This document shows, piece by piece, positions 1 through 9,101 of a DNA stretch of 41,685 nt (its first letter is position 1; each line of letters opens with the position of its first letter). A model generated the notes under the pieces. The model was given only the letters and a program-made list of their open reading frames with translations, had not been told where the DNA came from and made no database searches. A program made the position numbers and the translations under genes. Source of the stretch: Bacteroidales bacterium (lineage in GTDB: Bacteria > Bacteroidota > Bacteroidia > Bacteroidales > Muribaculaceae); assembly GCA_900770215.1 (NCBI GenBank), contig CAAGJW010000083.1:1-41685 (forward strand), written 5' to 3'.

Positions 1-2
1 CG

Positions 3-56
3 CCCGAACAAATCAAGAACCTGCTCCCATACTACTACAAGAAATCTCGCGAGTAA
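3..56 (+). CDS. C-terminal tail of an unidentified protein (partial)
   Basis: An open frame enters from the left edge and ends at TAA 54-56, giving a 17-residue tail rich in Tyr and Lys. The stop codon sits inside the loop of a strong intrinsic terminator, which supports this being a real gene end. Too little is present to name the product. Confidence 0.6.
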   Translation, partial: PEQIKNLLPYYYKKSRE

Positions 57-74
57 TCCCGCGAGATTTTTTTT
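42..74 (+). terminator. Intrinsic terminator of the upstream partial gene
   Basis: A perfect 9-bp stem (43-51 with 60-68) is followed by a run of eight T (67-74). The stop codon of the upstream gene lies in the loop. Confidence 0.85.
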
Positions 75-128
75 GCACATCAGCAAGACGGCTCTTTTCG
101 GATGGTTACGAATTTACGGGGCGATTAG

Positions 129-160
129 TTTGGTTTTGCGCTCGGGTTGCAGTACCTTTG
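129..160 (+). promoter_or_regulatory. Bacteroidetes-type promoter of ychF
   Basis: TTTG at 129-132 and TACCTTTG at 153-160 are separated by 20 nt, fitting the -33/-7 consensus. The spacer end GCTCGGGTTGCAG resembles the spacer of the promoter repeats at 9102 and 25605. Transcription from here would start near 166 and supports the ATG at 191. Confidence 0.7.
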
Positions 161-190
161 CAGTCGGAATTCAAAAAAATACAATCATTT

Positions 191-1291
191 ATGGCACTTC
201 AATGTGGTATTGTGGGACTCCCCAACGTGGGCAAGTCCACTCTGTTCAACTGCTTGTCGAACGCCAAGGCGCAATCGGCAAACTTCCCTTTCTGCACCAT
301 CGAGCCCAATGTGGGGGTGATCACCGTGCCCGATGAGCGCCTCAACAAGCTGGCCGAGCTTGTGCACCCCGAGCGCATCGTGCCCACCACCGTCGAGATT
401 GTCGACATTGCCGGCCTTGTGAAAGGCGCCAGCAAGGGCGAGGGCCTGGGCAACAAGTTTCTGGCCAACATACGCGAGACCGATGCCATCATTCACGTGC
501 TGCGCTGCTTCGACGACGACAACGTGACCCACGTCGACGGCACTGTCGACCCCGTGCGCGACAAGGAGGTGATCGACACCGAGCTGCAACTGCGCGACCT
601 GGAGACCATAGAGAGCCGCATAGGGCGCGTGCAGAAGCAGGCGCAGGCCGGCGACCGCGAGGCCAAGATGCAATATGAGGTGATGCAGCGCTACGAGCAG
701 GTGCTCTCGCAGGGCAAAAGCGCCCGGCTGGTGGAGCTCAACAGCAAGGAGGAGGAAAAGATTGCCCACGACCTGTTTCTGCTCACCAACAAGCCCGTGC
801 TCTATGTGTGCAACGTCGACGACGCGAGCGCTGCGAGCGGCAATCACTATGTCGACGCCGTGCGCGAGGCGGTGAAAGACGAGGATGCCCAAGTGCTGGT
901 GATCGCCGCCGAGACCGAGAGCGAGATTGCCGAGCTCGAGACCTATGAGGAACGCCAGGAGTTTCTGGCCGAGATCGGGCTCAAGGAGAGCGGCGTGAAC
1001 CGCCTCATCAAGAGTGCCTATGCCCTGCTCAACCTCGAGACCTTCCTCACGGCCGGCCCCAAGGAGGTGCGCGCCTGGACCTTCAAGAAGGGCAGCAAGG
1101 CGCCACAGTGTGCCGGCGTGATACACAGCGACTTTGAGCGCGGTTTCATCAAAGCCGAGGTCATCAAGTACCAGGACTACATCGACTACGGCAGCGAGAC
1201 GGCTGTGAAAGAGGCCGGCAAGATGCACATCGAGGGCAAAGACTACGTGATGCAAGACGGCGACATCGTGGTGTTCCGCTTCAATGTGTAG
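191..1291 (+). CDS. ychF: Redox-regulated ATPase YchF (Obg-family)
   Basis: A 366-residue TRAFAC-class P-loop NTPase of the Obg/YchF family, a ribosome-associated protein that in this family prefers ATP to GTP. Visible motifs are the P-loop GLPNVGKS near the N-terminus, the DIAG switch II motif, and NVDD in place of the GTPase NKxD, which is the family's hallmark of altered nucleotide specificity. A C-terminal TGS domain includes the typical ending with DIVVFRFNV. The ATG at 191 is preferred over an in-frame upstream ATG at 158, because 158 lies within the -7 promoter element and the 191 start gives the usual family length of about 363-367. The gene is monocistronic: its own promoter is upstream and a strong terminator follows 24 nt after the stop. 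Confidence 0.96.
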   Translation: MALQCGIVGLPNVGKSTLFNCLSNAKAQSANFPFCTIEPNVGVITVPDERLNKLAELVHPERIVPTTVEIVDIAGLVKGASKGEGLGNKFLANIRETDAIIHVLRCFDDDNVTHVDGTVDPVRDKEVIDTELQLRDLETIESRIGRVQKQAQAGDREAKMQYEVMQRYEQVLSQGKSARLVELNSKEEEKIAHDLFLLTNKPVLYVCNVDDASAASGNHYVDAVREAVKDEDAQVLVIAAETESEIAELETYEERQEFLAEIGLKESGVNRLIKSAYALLNLETFLTAGPKEVRAWTFKKGSKAPQCAGVIHSDFERGFIKAEVIKYQDYIDYGSETAVKEAGKMHIEGKDYVMQDGDIVVFRFNV

Positions 1292-1314
1292 CATCGCGGC
1301 ACCTACACCAACAG

Positions 1315-1365
1315 CGCGGGCGGCTTGGAAACAAAATTGTTCATTCCAAGCCGCCCGCGTTTTTT
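1315..1365 (+). terminator. Intrinsic terminator of ychF
   Basis: A perfect GC-rich stem of 16 bp (1315-1330 with 1344-1359) has a 13-nt loop and is followed by six T. It lies between convergent genes. On the opposite strand it lacks a good T run, so it mainly serves ychF. Confidence 0.9.
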
Positions 1366-1401
1366 CTGCTTCCAAGCTACGAGCCGAGGCACAACAGGCG
1401 T

Positions 1402-2601
1402 TCAGCTGTCGTATATCGCCTGGAGCTGTGCATAGTGGGCCTCGGGCGAGAAGCGCTCGATGGCAGTGTGCTTGATGGCATCGTGATCCCACCGTGTGTT
1501 CCAGGCCTGGCGCATGGCATCGCACAGGGCCTTGGCATCGCCCCAAGGATAGGTGAGGCCGCAGCCGTCGTCGATGAGCTCGGGTATGCCGCCTATGTGC
1601 GAGCCCACCACCGGGGTGCCCGAGCACCGCGACTCGATGACACTCAACGGGTTGTTCTCGTACCACTCGCTGGGCACAACCGAGAAGCGGGCCCTTCCCA
1701 GCAAGTCGCTCACGCCCTGTGCATCGAGCTGCCCCAGAAAGTGAATGTTGGGGAACGACGAGAAATCGCGCTGCAGCTCATCGCAGAGCGGCCCCGAGCC
1801 AGCCACGAGCACCTCGCGGCGCATCAGGGCTGCAGCCTGGAGCAGTGTCGACACGCCCTTCTCGGCCGAAAGGCGGCCCACATAGCAGTAGAAGTCGTCG
1901 CGCGGCTGCTCGTGCTGCGCCTTGAACTGCTCGAGCTTGAATGGGTCGACAAAGTTGCACAACACCTTGAGCTTGTGGCTGTCGAAGCCCCCCTGCTCCA
2001 TCTTGCGGGCCATAAACTGGCTGGGGCATATCCAGGCATCTACGCACTTCTCGAGCACAGCGCGACTCCAGCGCTTGGCCTCGGCCCAGGCAACGACACT
2101 TGCCGCCGCCGAGTGCTTCATGCACCGGTGCTCCACCACCGGGTGCTTGCTGGCCCCGAAGCACTGCTCGCAGGGCTTGCCCTCGCGCAGGCAAGTGTAG
2201 GCCGGGCACAGCAGCTTGTAGTCGTGCAGGGTCCACACCACCTTGATGCCGCGACTGTGGGCCATCTCGGCCACTACAGGCGACAGGTAGCTGTGCACGT
2301 TGTGCAGGTGCACCACATCGGGCTTGAACTCGTCGAGCATGCGGGCTGTAGAGCGCTTGATGTCGCCCAGGCCCATGATGCGCTTCAGGGCCTTGAGCTT
2401 GGCCCCGAGGCCGCCGTCGAGAGTGATCTCGCTGGCAAAGTACCGGGAAAACTGCGACTCAACGTTGCGGGGATACTGCATGGCATACACCCCCACATCG
2501 ATGCCGTGGGCACGCAGCAGCCGCTCGGTGTTGAGCGTGACCACACAATCGCCGCCACGGGGATAGTAGAACTTGTTGACGAGTAATACACGTTGAGCCA
2601 T
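1402..2601 (-). CDS. Glycosyltransferase family 4 (group 1)
   Basis: A 399-residue GT-B fold glycosyltransferase, likely cytoplasmic, adding a sugar to a lipid-linked exopolysaccharide repeat unit. The N-terminus (VLLVNKFYYPRGGD) has the Gly-rich donor/acceptor loop of GT4 enzymes. A cysteine cluster around residues 130-160 (LLCPAYTC, CEQCFG, HRCMKH) is common in this subfamily. The C-terminal half carries the nucleotide-sugar site with the E-x7-E motif, around SEWYENNPLSVIESRCSGTP. It is the last gene of the leftward polysaccharide operon, 67 nt downstream of the beta-helix protein gene. Donor and acceptor cannot be told from sequence. No initiating phosphoglycosyltransferase or Wzx flippase is visible in this window, so those functions must be encoded elsewhere. 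Confidence 0.9.
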   Translation of the reverse strand: MAQRVLLVNKFYYPRGGDCVVTLNTERLLRAHGIDVGVYAMQYPRNVESQFSRYFASEITLDGGLGAKLKALKRIMGLGDIKRSTARMLDEFKPDVVHLHNVHSYLSPVVAEMAHSRGIKVVWTLHDYKLLCPAYTCLREGKPCEQCFGASKHPVVEHRCMKHSAAASVVAWAEAKRWSRAVLEKCVDAWICPSQFMARKMEQGGFDSHKLKVLCNFVDPFKLEQFKAQHEQPRDDFYCYVGRLSAEKGVSTLLQAAALMRREVLVAGSGPLCDELQRDFSSFPNIHFLGQLDAQGVSDLLGRARFSVVPSEWYENNPLSVIESRCSGTPVVGSHIGGIPELIDDGCGLTYPWGDAKALCDAMRQAWNTRWDHDAIKHTAIERFSPEAHYAQLQAIYDS

Positions 2602-2668
2602 AATCAGGGATTTTAAGCCTTCTATTATTAACGCAATTCAGTTGGTTTTATTATGCAGCGGGGCACTT

Positions 2669-4354
2669 TCAACGGTAGATGTTGCCAGCCACACTGCGCG
2701 AGCGCACATTGGTGATGGGCTGTAGCAAGGAACGCTCGCCGCTCACGCCAGTAAACACGTTGTTGCGCACTTGCAGCTTGTTGAACCGGCGGGCAGCCTT
2801 GTCGCTGTTGTCCCAGTGGGTCATGAGCTGGCCGTTGCCCGGCGTGTTGACCATGTTGCTGTCGAAGACCAGCGAGCCCTGCTCGGCAAACTCCTGCAGG
2901 AAGAAATTACCGGTAGTGCTGTTGAAGGTGTTGCCCACAAAGTTGAGGTCGACCATTTTGGCATTGCGGCAATAGATGCGCGTGTCGCCTGTGAAGACGT
3001 TGCCATCGGCATTGATGGCCACCTTGCCGTCGATGCCGTTGCCATCGTCGATCGAGGCCAGCATGCCCAGCCCCGAGAAGGAGCTGGCGCTCAGGTTGAC
3101 GGTGCCGCCTGCGCTGTCAAAGCTCAGCAGCCTGCAACCCAGGCGCTGTGTAGTGAGGCTGCTGGTCGACACATTGTCGGTGAGCGAGCACTTGCTCAAG
3201 TCGACGACAGCGCCCTGCACCGTGAGATGATAGTAGCCCGATGCCCCCCAAGGGGCCACATAGGCTGCATTGTTGACGGTCGAGTTGCCAGTGAATGTGA
3301 CGGGGCGCTTTGTCGCATTGCGGTCGGTGACAATGTAGTCGAAGTGTCGCAATTTCTTATCGCCCGACACATAGCCGTTTTCGATATAGTTGTCGGAAAT
3401 CACAAAGTTGTCGTGGGTGTCGCGCTCGCTGAAGGTGATGCCCATGACCGTGCTGCACAAGCCCTGCATGTAGAAGCGGTTGCCCGAGATCTCGACGTTG
3501 CTGCTCGCGCAGCCCACGGTGGCCGGGGTGGAAAGACCGACGTAATAGGTGAAAAACACGCCATTTACCAAGTCGCTCGGGCCATTGCCGCGGTTCACAT
3601 AGTAGAAATCGTTGTCGGCCACCTTAATATTGTAGCGCTTGATGTCGCCCGGCACAGAGGCGTCGGCACCGAAGAAGGCCAGACACTCGTCGTTGCCATA
3701 CTTGTAGAACTTGTTGGCGCTGATATCGATGTCGTGCATCTGGCCGCGCAGCCACAGCACGCCGCCCGTTGTGCAATTGTTGTAGTTGGTGAGCGTGCAG
3801 TTGCGCACGGTCACATTGGAGCAGGCGCGCAGGTCAACGTTGGTGCACACAGCGTTGCGCAGCGTGCAGTTGAAGCGCTCGATGCTCACCGGAGCGCAAT
3901 TGCACAGTTTGAAAGCAAGCTTCTCGGCGCCATTCCACCATATTCCATTGTGGTCCTTGAGTTTGACCGAGAGGTCGTGAATCGACACAGCCAGGGGCTG
4001 CCGTGTTGTGGCACTCACCTTAATAAAAGTATCGTCAAAGAAAGCCTTAAACCCGGCCCGGTCGGTGCCATTGTCGAGCACAACGGTGGTTTTCTTCACG
4101 CCCAGTCCCTTGATCTCGACATTGCAGGCCAGCTCGACCGTGCCCTCGATGGTAAACGTGCCGGCCCGGTCGAAGTAGATCACCAGGTGGTCGGCAGGGC
4201 CAAGCCCGGCAGTGCGCTCGCGCAAGGCCGCCGTGAGGTTGCCACGCAACTGGCTCACGCGCAGGGTCACGGTGCTTGCTGCAACCTGGCTCGGGAGCAA
4301 CACCAACGATACGGCCACACACATGGCCGAGAGTAGCAATGTTATCTTTTTCAT
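2669..4354 (-). CDS. Secreted right-handed parallel beta-helix protein
   Basis: A 561-residue protein with a Sec signal peptide (MKKITLLLSAMCVAVSLVLL, cleavage near residue 26 after Ala). The mature part has the look of a pectate-lyase-like right-handed beta-helix: many short strands with Asn ladders and repeated patterns such as VEIKG, NVTVRNCTL, DISANKFY, VEISGNRFY, VISDNYIENG, VTFTGNS, DLNFVGNTF. I see no recognisable catalytic signature, so its activity is unknown. Candidates are a polysaccharide lyase, an epimerase or a polymer-binding protein acting in the periplasm or outside the cell. It lies 1 nt after the Wzy-like gene and before the GT4 gene, so it is probably co-transcribed with polysaccharide assembly genes and acts on that polymer. 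No C-terminal T9SS sorting domain is obvious. Confidence 0.75.
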   Translation of the reverse strand: MKKITLLLSAMCVAVSLVLLPSQVAASTVTLRVSQLRGNLTAALRERTAGLGPADHLVIYFDRAGTFTIEGTVELACNVEIKGLGVKKTTVVLDNGTDRAGFKAFFDDTFIKVSATTRQPLAVSIHDLSVKLKDHNGIWWNGAEKLAFKLCNCAPVSIERFNCTLRNAVCTNVDLRACSNVTVRNCTLTNYNNCTTGGVLWLRGQMHDIDISANKFYKYGNDECLAFFGADASVPGDIKRYNIKVADNDFYYVNRGNGPSDLVNGVFFTYYVGLSTPATVGCASSNVEISGNRFYMQGLCSTVMGITFSERDTHDNFVISDNYIENGYVSGDKKLRHFDYIVTDRNATKRPVTFTGNSTVNNAAYVAPWGASGYYHLTVQGAVVDLSKCSLTDNVSTSSLTTQRLGCRLLSFDSAGGTVNLSASSFSGLGMLASIDDGNGIDGKVAINADGNVFTGDTRIYCRNAKMVDLNFVGNTFNSTTGNFFLQEFAEQGSLVFDSNMVNTPGNGQLMTHWDNSDKAARRFNKLQVRNNVFTGVSGERSLLQPITNVRSRSVAGNIYR

Positions 4355-4355
4355 A

Positions 4356-5669
4356 TTATGCTGATTTTAAAACAGGTGCCGGTTGCAGCGAGGCGACTGG
4401 CTCAGGCTTGAGCCACGACGTGGCAAGTATAGAGGCAAAGAAGAAGCTGAACTCGGGGCCGCGAAATGCCTCGTTGTAGACAAGGATGATGAGCACGTTG
4501 AGCACAAGGTAGAGCTGAATGGGCTTGTTGCGACGGCCGTAGCCCACGGGGTGCTCGGTGAACATGACCCAGAAGTTGAACACCATCCACAGCAGCCCCA
4601 GCACACCCAGCTGGATGTAGACGTGCAAAGCATAGGGCATGGTTCCGAAGAAGAGCCAGTCGTATTCCTCGGCAAGGGCCGAGCGCTCCATGTTGTTGCC
4701 TCCCTTGAACTGGCCCACGCCGAAGCCCGTGAGCACATGGCCGGGATGATCGGCATTGAGCTGCTGCATGAGCACAAACTTAAGATAGCGAGGCAAGTCG
4801 GTGGCCGAGTTCTCTTCAAGGCCATACTGGGCATCGCCCTCGGGGTCATCAATATTGCCTATGAGATAATCGGTCAAGTACTCCTTGGAAAAGACATCAT
4901 CTTGGCCACTCTCCTGCGAGGAATACATGATGTCGCCTAATACAAATGCAACAACCACAACAGGTATTGTGACGACGATGCGCATAAACGTCTTGCGGTC
5001 GAAGGGCATCAAGAGGAAAAAGTAGACAGGGAGTAGCAGGAAACTCACCTTGGTCTCGTTGAGAAACGTGGGATACAACAAGAAGATGAGCGACTTGTTG
5101 GCCCACAAGCTGTCGAAGAAATGATTGCGGTCGATGCGCTTCTGCATCAAGTAGAACGAGATGGCATAGATCGAAAGCGACACCACTCCCGAGTAGTTGT
5201 TGCCAAACGAGCCGCCGCCTTGGTCGCCCGCACCATACTTGAAAAACTGAAAAGTGATGCACACGGCCTGAATCACAAGAAAGATGTACAGGTTCTTGTC
5301 GAATGCACGCACAAAGCGTGCACGCCGCTGCTCGGTGTTGTTGAAGTAGCGAATGATGGGATAGAAATAGGCAATGCCCACAAACTCGCGGTAGCCGTTG
5401 ATGTAGAACAGCAGCGAGTAGCCGTTGAGTATCACGGTCACCACCAGCGAGAGCAGCGTGAAGATGCCTATCGAGATCATCGCCCACCGCGACTCGCGCA
5501 TCGTGACCAGGCCCAGCCCCACGATCGTGAAGTCGAGCAGCAAGAACAGCGGCGAGCGCAGACTGGAGATGAAAGGCAGAATCTCGTCGTTGACAAAGCC
5601 AAAGGTTGCAAACACCCAGAAAACGGTGAACAGCACCCGCTGATATATGACAGCCTTGTCATTGTTCAT
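4356..5669 (-). CDS. Wzy-like polysaccharide polymerase / O-antigen ligase-type membrane protein
   Basis: A 437-residue polytopic inner-membrane protein with about ten to twelve hydrophobic segments and a large hydrophilic loop at about residues 245-330 before the last helices, a layout typical of Wzy polymerases and WaaL-type ligases. Sequence divergence in these families is extreme, so the call rests on topology plus context: it lies between a Wzc-type kinase/co-polymerase gene and a glycosyltransferase gene in the same operon. A Wzy protein would join lipid-linked repeat units on the periplasmic face, with chain length set by the Wzz part of the next upstream protein. A ligase or EpsG-like polymerase remains possible. 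Confidence 0.7.
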   Translation of the reverse strand: MNNDKAVIYQRVLFTVFWVFATFGFVNDEILPFISSLRSPLFLLLDFTIVGLGLVTMRESRWAMISIGIFTLLSLVVTVILNGYSLLFYINGYREFVGIAYFYPIIRYFNNTEQRRARFVRAFDKNLYIFLVIQAVCITFQFFKYGAGDQGGGSFGNNYSGVVSLSIYAISFYLMQKRIDRNHFFDSLWANKSLIFLLYPTFLNETKVSFLLLPVYFFLLMPFDRKTFMRIVVTIPVVVVAFVLGDIMYSSQESGQDDVFSKEYLTDYLIGNIDDPEGDAQYGLEENSATDLPRYLKFVLMQQLNADHPGHVLTGFGVGQFKGGNNMERSALAEEYDWLFFGTMPYALHVYIQLGVLGLLWMVFNFWVMFTEHPVGYGRRNKPIQLYLVLNVLIILVYNEAFRGPEFSFFFASILATSWLKPEPVASLQPAPVLKSA

Positions 5670-5706
5670 TGCAGTTCCCTCTCGCTACTTCTATTACCAC
5701 AAAACA

Positions 5707-8061
5707 TCACTTGTCGTCGTCGGTTTTCCCGTAGCCGTAGCCGTAGCTGTTGTCCTGGTTGGGCTTGGTGTCGTTGACGATAGCACCCACGTTGACCAGG
5801 CGCTTGGCAGCCACAAGACGGTTCATGAGCTTCACCATGCCGCTCTTGGTGTAGTTGGCCCGGGTCACATACACAGTGGCATCGGCCATCGTGGCCACCG
5901 AGAAGGTGTCACTCACCTGCGCCACGGGAGCCGAGTCGATGATCACATAGTCGTAGCGCTCGCGCAGCTCGGCAATGAGCTTGCCCGTGCGGTCGCCCAG
6001 CAACAGCTCGGAGGGATTGGGAGGCACTGCACCTGCCACAATCACGTCGAGGCTCTCGTTGCCAGGCATGTGCTGCACAATCTCGTCGAGCGTCATGTCG
6101 CTCTTGGCCAGATAGCTTGTGACGCCAGGCAAAGGCTTGAGGTGCAACATGTCGGCCAGCTTGGGCGAGCGTATGTCCATGCCCACGAGCACCACCTTTT
6201 TCCCCTCGAGCAGGGCGAAAGAGGCGGCAAGGTTGGAACTCACAAACGACTTGCCCTCGCCACTGGTGCTCGAGGTCACGAGCACCACCTTGGCCTCGGG
6301 GCCAGTGAGCATAAATTGCACGTTGTTGCGCAGGTAACGGAAGAGTTCGACGATGGCCGAGGTCCTGCCCTGCCGCACCACCAGTGCCTCCTTGTGGCGG
6401 TTGTGGTGCACATGCCCGATGACCGGCACTGCGCTTATCTCTTCCAGGTCGTCTTGCGTGCTGAACTTGGTGTTGAGCATCTGCAGCAGGTAGATGATAG
6501 TGACCGGGATGAACAGAGCCATGCACAAGGCCATGAAGATGATCATGGGCACCTTGGGCTTCACCGGCTTTGACGAAGCATAGGCCTTGTCGACGATTTT
6601 AGCCTTGGGCGTGGTCGAAGCCAGCTTGAGGGCGTTCTCCTCGCGTTTCTGCAACAGGTAGGTATAGAGCTCGTTCTGTATGCCTTGCTGGCGATACAGG
6701 GCGCGGGTCTCGCGCTCGGTGGTGGGCACCTGGCTTATCTTGTCGGTGGCAGCGGCCTCCTGGCTCTCGGCCTGAGCGAGGCGTATATTGAGCGCCTGCA
6801 TGCTCGATTTCACGCCACGCAGCACATTGGCGCGGGTCACAGCCAGTTGCTTGTCGATGTTGTGCATCACAGCGTTGTCGTCTTTGGCCGACTCGGCCAG
6901 GCGCATGCGCTCGGTCACGAGGTGGTTGTAGGCCGCCACCGAGCCCGATGCTGCAGTTGAATCGGCCCCAAAGGGGATGAGGTTGTACTTGTTGGCCGGA
7001 TTGGCGATAAAGTCGTGTATCATGCCCATGATGCGGTATTGCGTCTGCAGGGCCACGATGGCGTTTTCGCTGGCCGTCTGCTTACCTATCACAGCCTTTC
7101 CCTGTATCTCGGGGTCGACCATGTTGTGGGCCTTCTTGTAGGCTTCGATCTCCGACTCACTGCCTATCAGGTCCTTGTAGATGAGGCTGATGCGGTCGTC
7201 GATAAACTTGCCCGTGGCTATAGCCTGGGTGTCTTTGTCTTTCAGTCCCTTCTCATTGTAGAGGCGCATGAGGGTGTTGAGGATGTCGCGTCCGCGCTGC
7301 ACATTGCTGTCGGTGATGCCCAGCGAGATGCCGTCCGACTTCTTGGCATAGAGCTGCACATCCACGTCGGCCATGTAGTCCTCGGCCTTGGAGACGTACC
7401 CCTTCACAACGGCAGTGATATTGTAGTCCTTGCCTGGCACAAAGAAGTGGCTCTTCTGCACCGAGAAGATGCCATAGGGGGTTTTCACGCTCACAGGCAG
7501 CTGCACGCCCTTGAGGTGGACCAGCGTCTTGAAGAAGCTTTTCTTAACCTTGATATCGGCCTTGCCCATCTTGTCGTACTTGATTTTAAACACTATCGAT
7601 GTGCTCAAGGTGTCGTAGAGCTCCTTGGGGGCCTCGACCACGATGGGCGAGTTGCGGTAGTGCTGCTCATGCTTCATGAAGCCGTGCTTCTCGCTGTAGC
7701 TCACGTTGAGGCCCAACTCTTCCACCATCTGCTGCACGAGGCTTTCAGAGCCCATGACGATGATCTCGTCTTGCACGTTGGCGCTCACGCCGCCCATGAT
7801 GCTCGAGATGTCGAAGCCTCCGCTGGCTTTCTTGGCGGCCGAGCTGCCATCGTCGTCGCCCACGAGCACCGAGGCGCGTATGAGGTAGACGGGCGGAGTG
7901 ACGCTCAAGTAGAAATATGCGACGCCAAAGCAAGCCGCAAACGAGAGCAGAAACAGCCACCAGTAGCGCAAGAGCTTGCGCAAGATTTTGCCTGCATCGA
8001 AACTTGATGCCGCTGCCTGGGTTGCTGCCTCGGGAGCGGTATTGGTTGATGTGTTGTCCAT
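5707..8061 (-). CDS. Wzc-type polysaccharide co-polymerase / tyrosine autokinase
   Basis: A 784-residue inner-membrane protein combining a Wzz domain with a bacterial tyrosine (BY) kinase. The order is: first membrane helix at about 34-55 (WWLFLLSFAACFG), a long periplasmic Wzz/GNVR coiled-coil region to about 500, second helix at about 505-527, then the cytoplasmic kinase. The kinase has Walker A TSGEGKS near residue 600, Walker A' VVLVGMDIRSP and Walker B YVIIDSAP. The C-terminus ends in a short tyrosine cluster (YGYGYGKTDDDK), the usual autophosphorylation tail, here with only three Tyr. It controls polymer length and export together with the Wza-like lipoprotein, whose gene lies 18 nt upstream. 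There is no sign of frameshift or truncation. Confidence 0.95.
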   Translation of the reverse strand: MDNTSTNTAPEAATQAAASSFDAGKILRKLLRYWWLFLLSFAACFGVAYFYLSVTPPVYLIRASVLVGDDDGSSAAKKASGGFDISSIMGGVSANVQDEIIVMGSESLVQQMVEELGLNVSYSEKHGFMKHEQHYRNSPIVVEAPKELYDTLSTSIVFKIKYDKMGKADIKVKKSFFKTLVHLKGVQLPVSVKTPYGIFSVQKSHFFVPGKDYNITAVVKGYVSKAEDYMADVDVQLYAKKSDGISLGITDSNVQRGRDILNTLMRLYNEKGLKDKDTQAIATGKFIDDRISLIYKDLIGSESEIEAYKKAHNMVDPEIQGKAVIGKQTASENAIVALQTQYRIMGMIHDFIANPANKYNLIPFGADSTAASGSVAAYNHLVTERMRLAESAKDDNAVMHNIDKQLAVTRANVLRGVKSSMQALNIRLAQAESQEAAATDKISQVPTTERETRALYRQQGIQNELYTYLLQKREENALKLASTTPKAKIVDKAYASSKPVKPKVPMIIFMALCMALFIPVTIIYLLQMLNTKFSTQDDLEEISAVPVIGHVHHNRHKEALVVRQGRTSAIVELFRYLRNNVQFMLTGPEAKVVLVTSSTSGEGKSFVSSNLAASFALLEGKKVVLVGMDIRSPKLADMLHLKPLPGVTSYLAKSDMTLDEIVQHMPGNESLDVIVAGAVPPNPSELLLGDRTGKLIAELRERYDYVIIDSAPVAQVSDTFSVATMADATVYVTRANYTKSGMVKLMNRLVAAKRLVNVGAIVNDTKPNQDNSYGYGYGKTDDDK

Positions 8062-8079
8062 ATCTATAGAAGTAGTTTT

Positions 8080-8889
8080 TTACTTGACAGTGAGAGCAAT
8101 CACCAGCGAGGCAATCACACTTGCCATGCTCACGACAGTCGACACTGTTGAGAGTTTGTAGGCGTTAAACTGGTTATACTTTGAGTTGTCGCGCTTAATC
8201 TGGTTGGGCTCGACATAGACCACATCGTCCTGCTGCATGTAGAAATAGGGCGACGAGAAGATGCTGCTGTCTTGCAGGTTGAGCCGGTGATAGGTGCGCT
8301 TGCCGTCGACGGTGCGTATCACCAGCACATTGTCGCGGCGGGCATACTGCGTGAGGTCGCCGGCCAAGGCCAGCACCTCGAGCAGCGAGATCTTTTCTTT
8401 GTCGATATACACGCGGCGCGGGGCGTTGACCTCACCCATCACGTTCACGCCATAGCCGGCGAGCTGCACGCGCACGTAGGGGTCTTTCACCTTCTCGGCC
8501 ACCTTGCTTTTTATCATCTCCTCGACCTGGGCAGTGGTCATGTCCTTAACGTACAACACACCCAGCACAGGAAAGTTGATGTTGCCCTGGTGGTCGACCA
8601 CATAGGTGAGCAAGCGTCCGTTGCCCTGGGTCTCGGTGGTGCCGCGGGTGGCAGGGTTGGAGTTGGGCACATTGAACATGGCAGTAGCCTCGGGAACCGA
8701 TGAGGTGACGTTGATAATGAGCTCGTCGTCGGGCTCAATGTGTATCGAGTAGTCACTTTTATCGTCGGCGAGCGTACCCTCCTGCCCCAAATTGGGGAAG
8801 TAGCTGAGCGAGTTATCGGCCTGCTTGCTTGTAGAGCAGCCACACAGGGCGAGCAGGGCAAGCAAGGCGACAAGTATTTTTTTAGTCAT
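8080..8889 (-). CDS. Wza-type polysaccharide export lipoprotein
   Basis: A 269-residue outer-membrane-targeted lipoprotein of the polysaccharide biosynthesis/export family. It has a lipoprotein signal peptide with lipobox around LCGC, the export domain (IHIEPDDELIINVTSS) and a SLBB-like segment (GYGVNVMGEVNAPRRVYI). A hydrophobic C-terminal stretch (SMASVIASLVIALTV) follows; similar tails occur in Bacteroidetes homologues. The ATG at 8889 (MTKKILVALL) is preferred over one at 8910, because it puts the charged residues directly before the hydrophobic core. It is the first gene of the leftward operon, with a leader of about 120 nt from the promoter at 9016-9046, and would form the exit channel partner of the Wzc-like protein. 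Confidence 0.92.
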   Translation of the reverse strand: MTKKILVALLALLALCGCSTSKQADNSLSYFPNLGQEGTLADDKSDYSIHIEPDDELIINVTSSVPEATAMFNVPNSNPATRGTTETQGNGRLLTYVVDHQGNINFPVLGVLYVKDMTTAQVEEMIKSKVAEKVKDPYVRVQLAGYGVNVMGEVNAPRRVYIDKEKISLLEVLALAGDLTQYARRDNVLVIRTVDGKRTYHRLNLQDSSIFSSPYFYMQQDDVVYVEPNQIKRDNSKYNQFNAYKLSTVSTVVSMASVIASLVIALTVK

Positions 8890-9015
8890 GAATAAGTGTT
8901 GATTATGCATTGGGTGATTACTATTGTCATTTCATATTAACGCCGATAAGGGTGAATTATTGTGGCTGCCTCGGGGATTTACATGCACAAAGCCCTGCCT
9001 GGCGCTAATGTGCTG

Positions 9016-9046
9016 CAAAGGTATTGTAAAAAAGGGAAAGCACAAA
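9016..9046 (-). promoter_or_regulatory. Promoter of the leftward polysaccharide operon
   Basis: On the minus strand, TTTG (9043-9046) and TACCTTTG (9016-9023) are separated by exactly 19 nt, a full Bacteroidetes consensus. It leaves a leader of about 120 nt before the Wza-like ATG at 8889. Confidence 0.8.
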
Positions 9047-9101
9047 ATCAAAACACCAAAGGACGCATTGCGGGCTCGGGCGTGAAAAGAAATGGTTGCA
9101 C

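Noticed and set aside
185..1666. Long open frame on the minus strand across ychF
   Set aside because: It is antisense to a certain gene. The GC-rich, codon-biased sense strand produces long shadow frames, and the translation is a His/Leu/Ala-rich sequence without domain motifs.
2771..4336. Long plus-strand open frame opposite the beta-helix gene
   Set aside because: The sense product has a signal peptide and a coherent beta-helix pattern. The plus-strand product is low-complexity Val/Ala/His-rich, as expected for a shadow frame.
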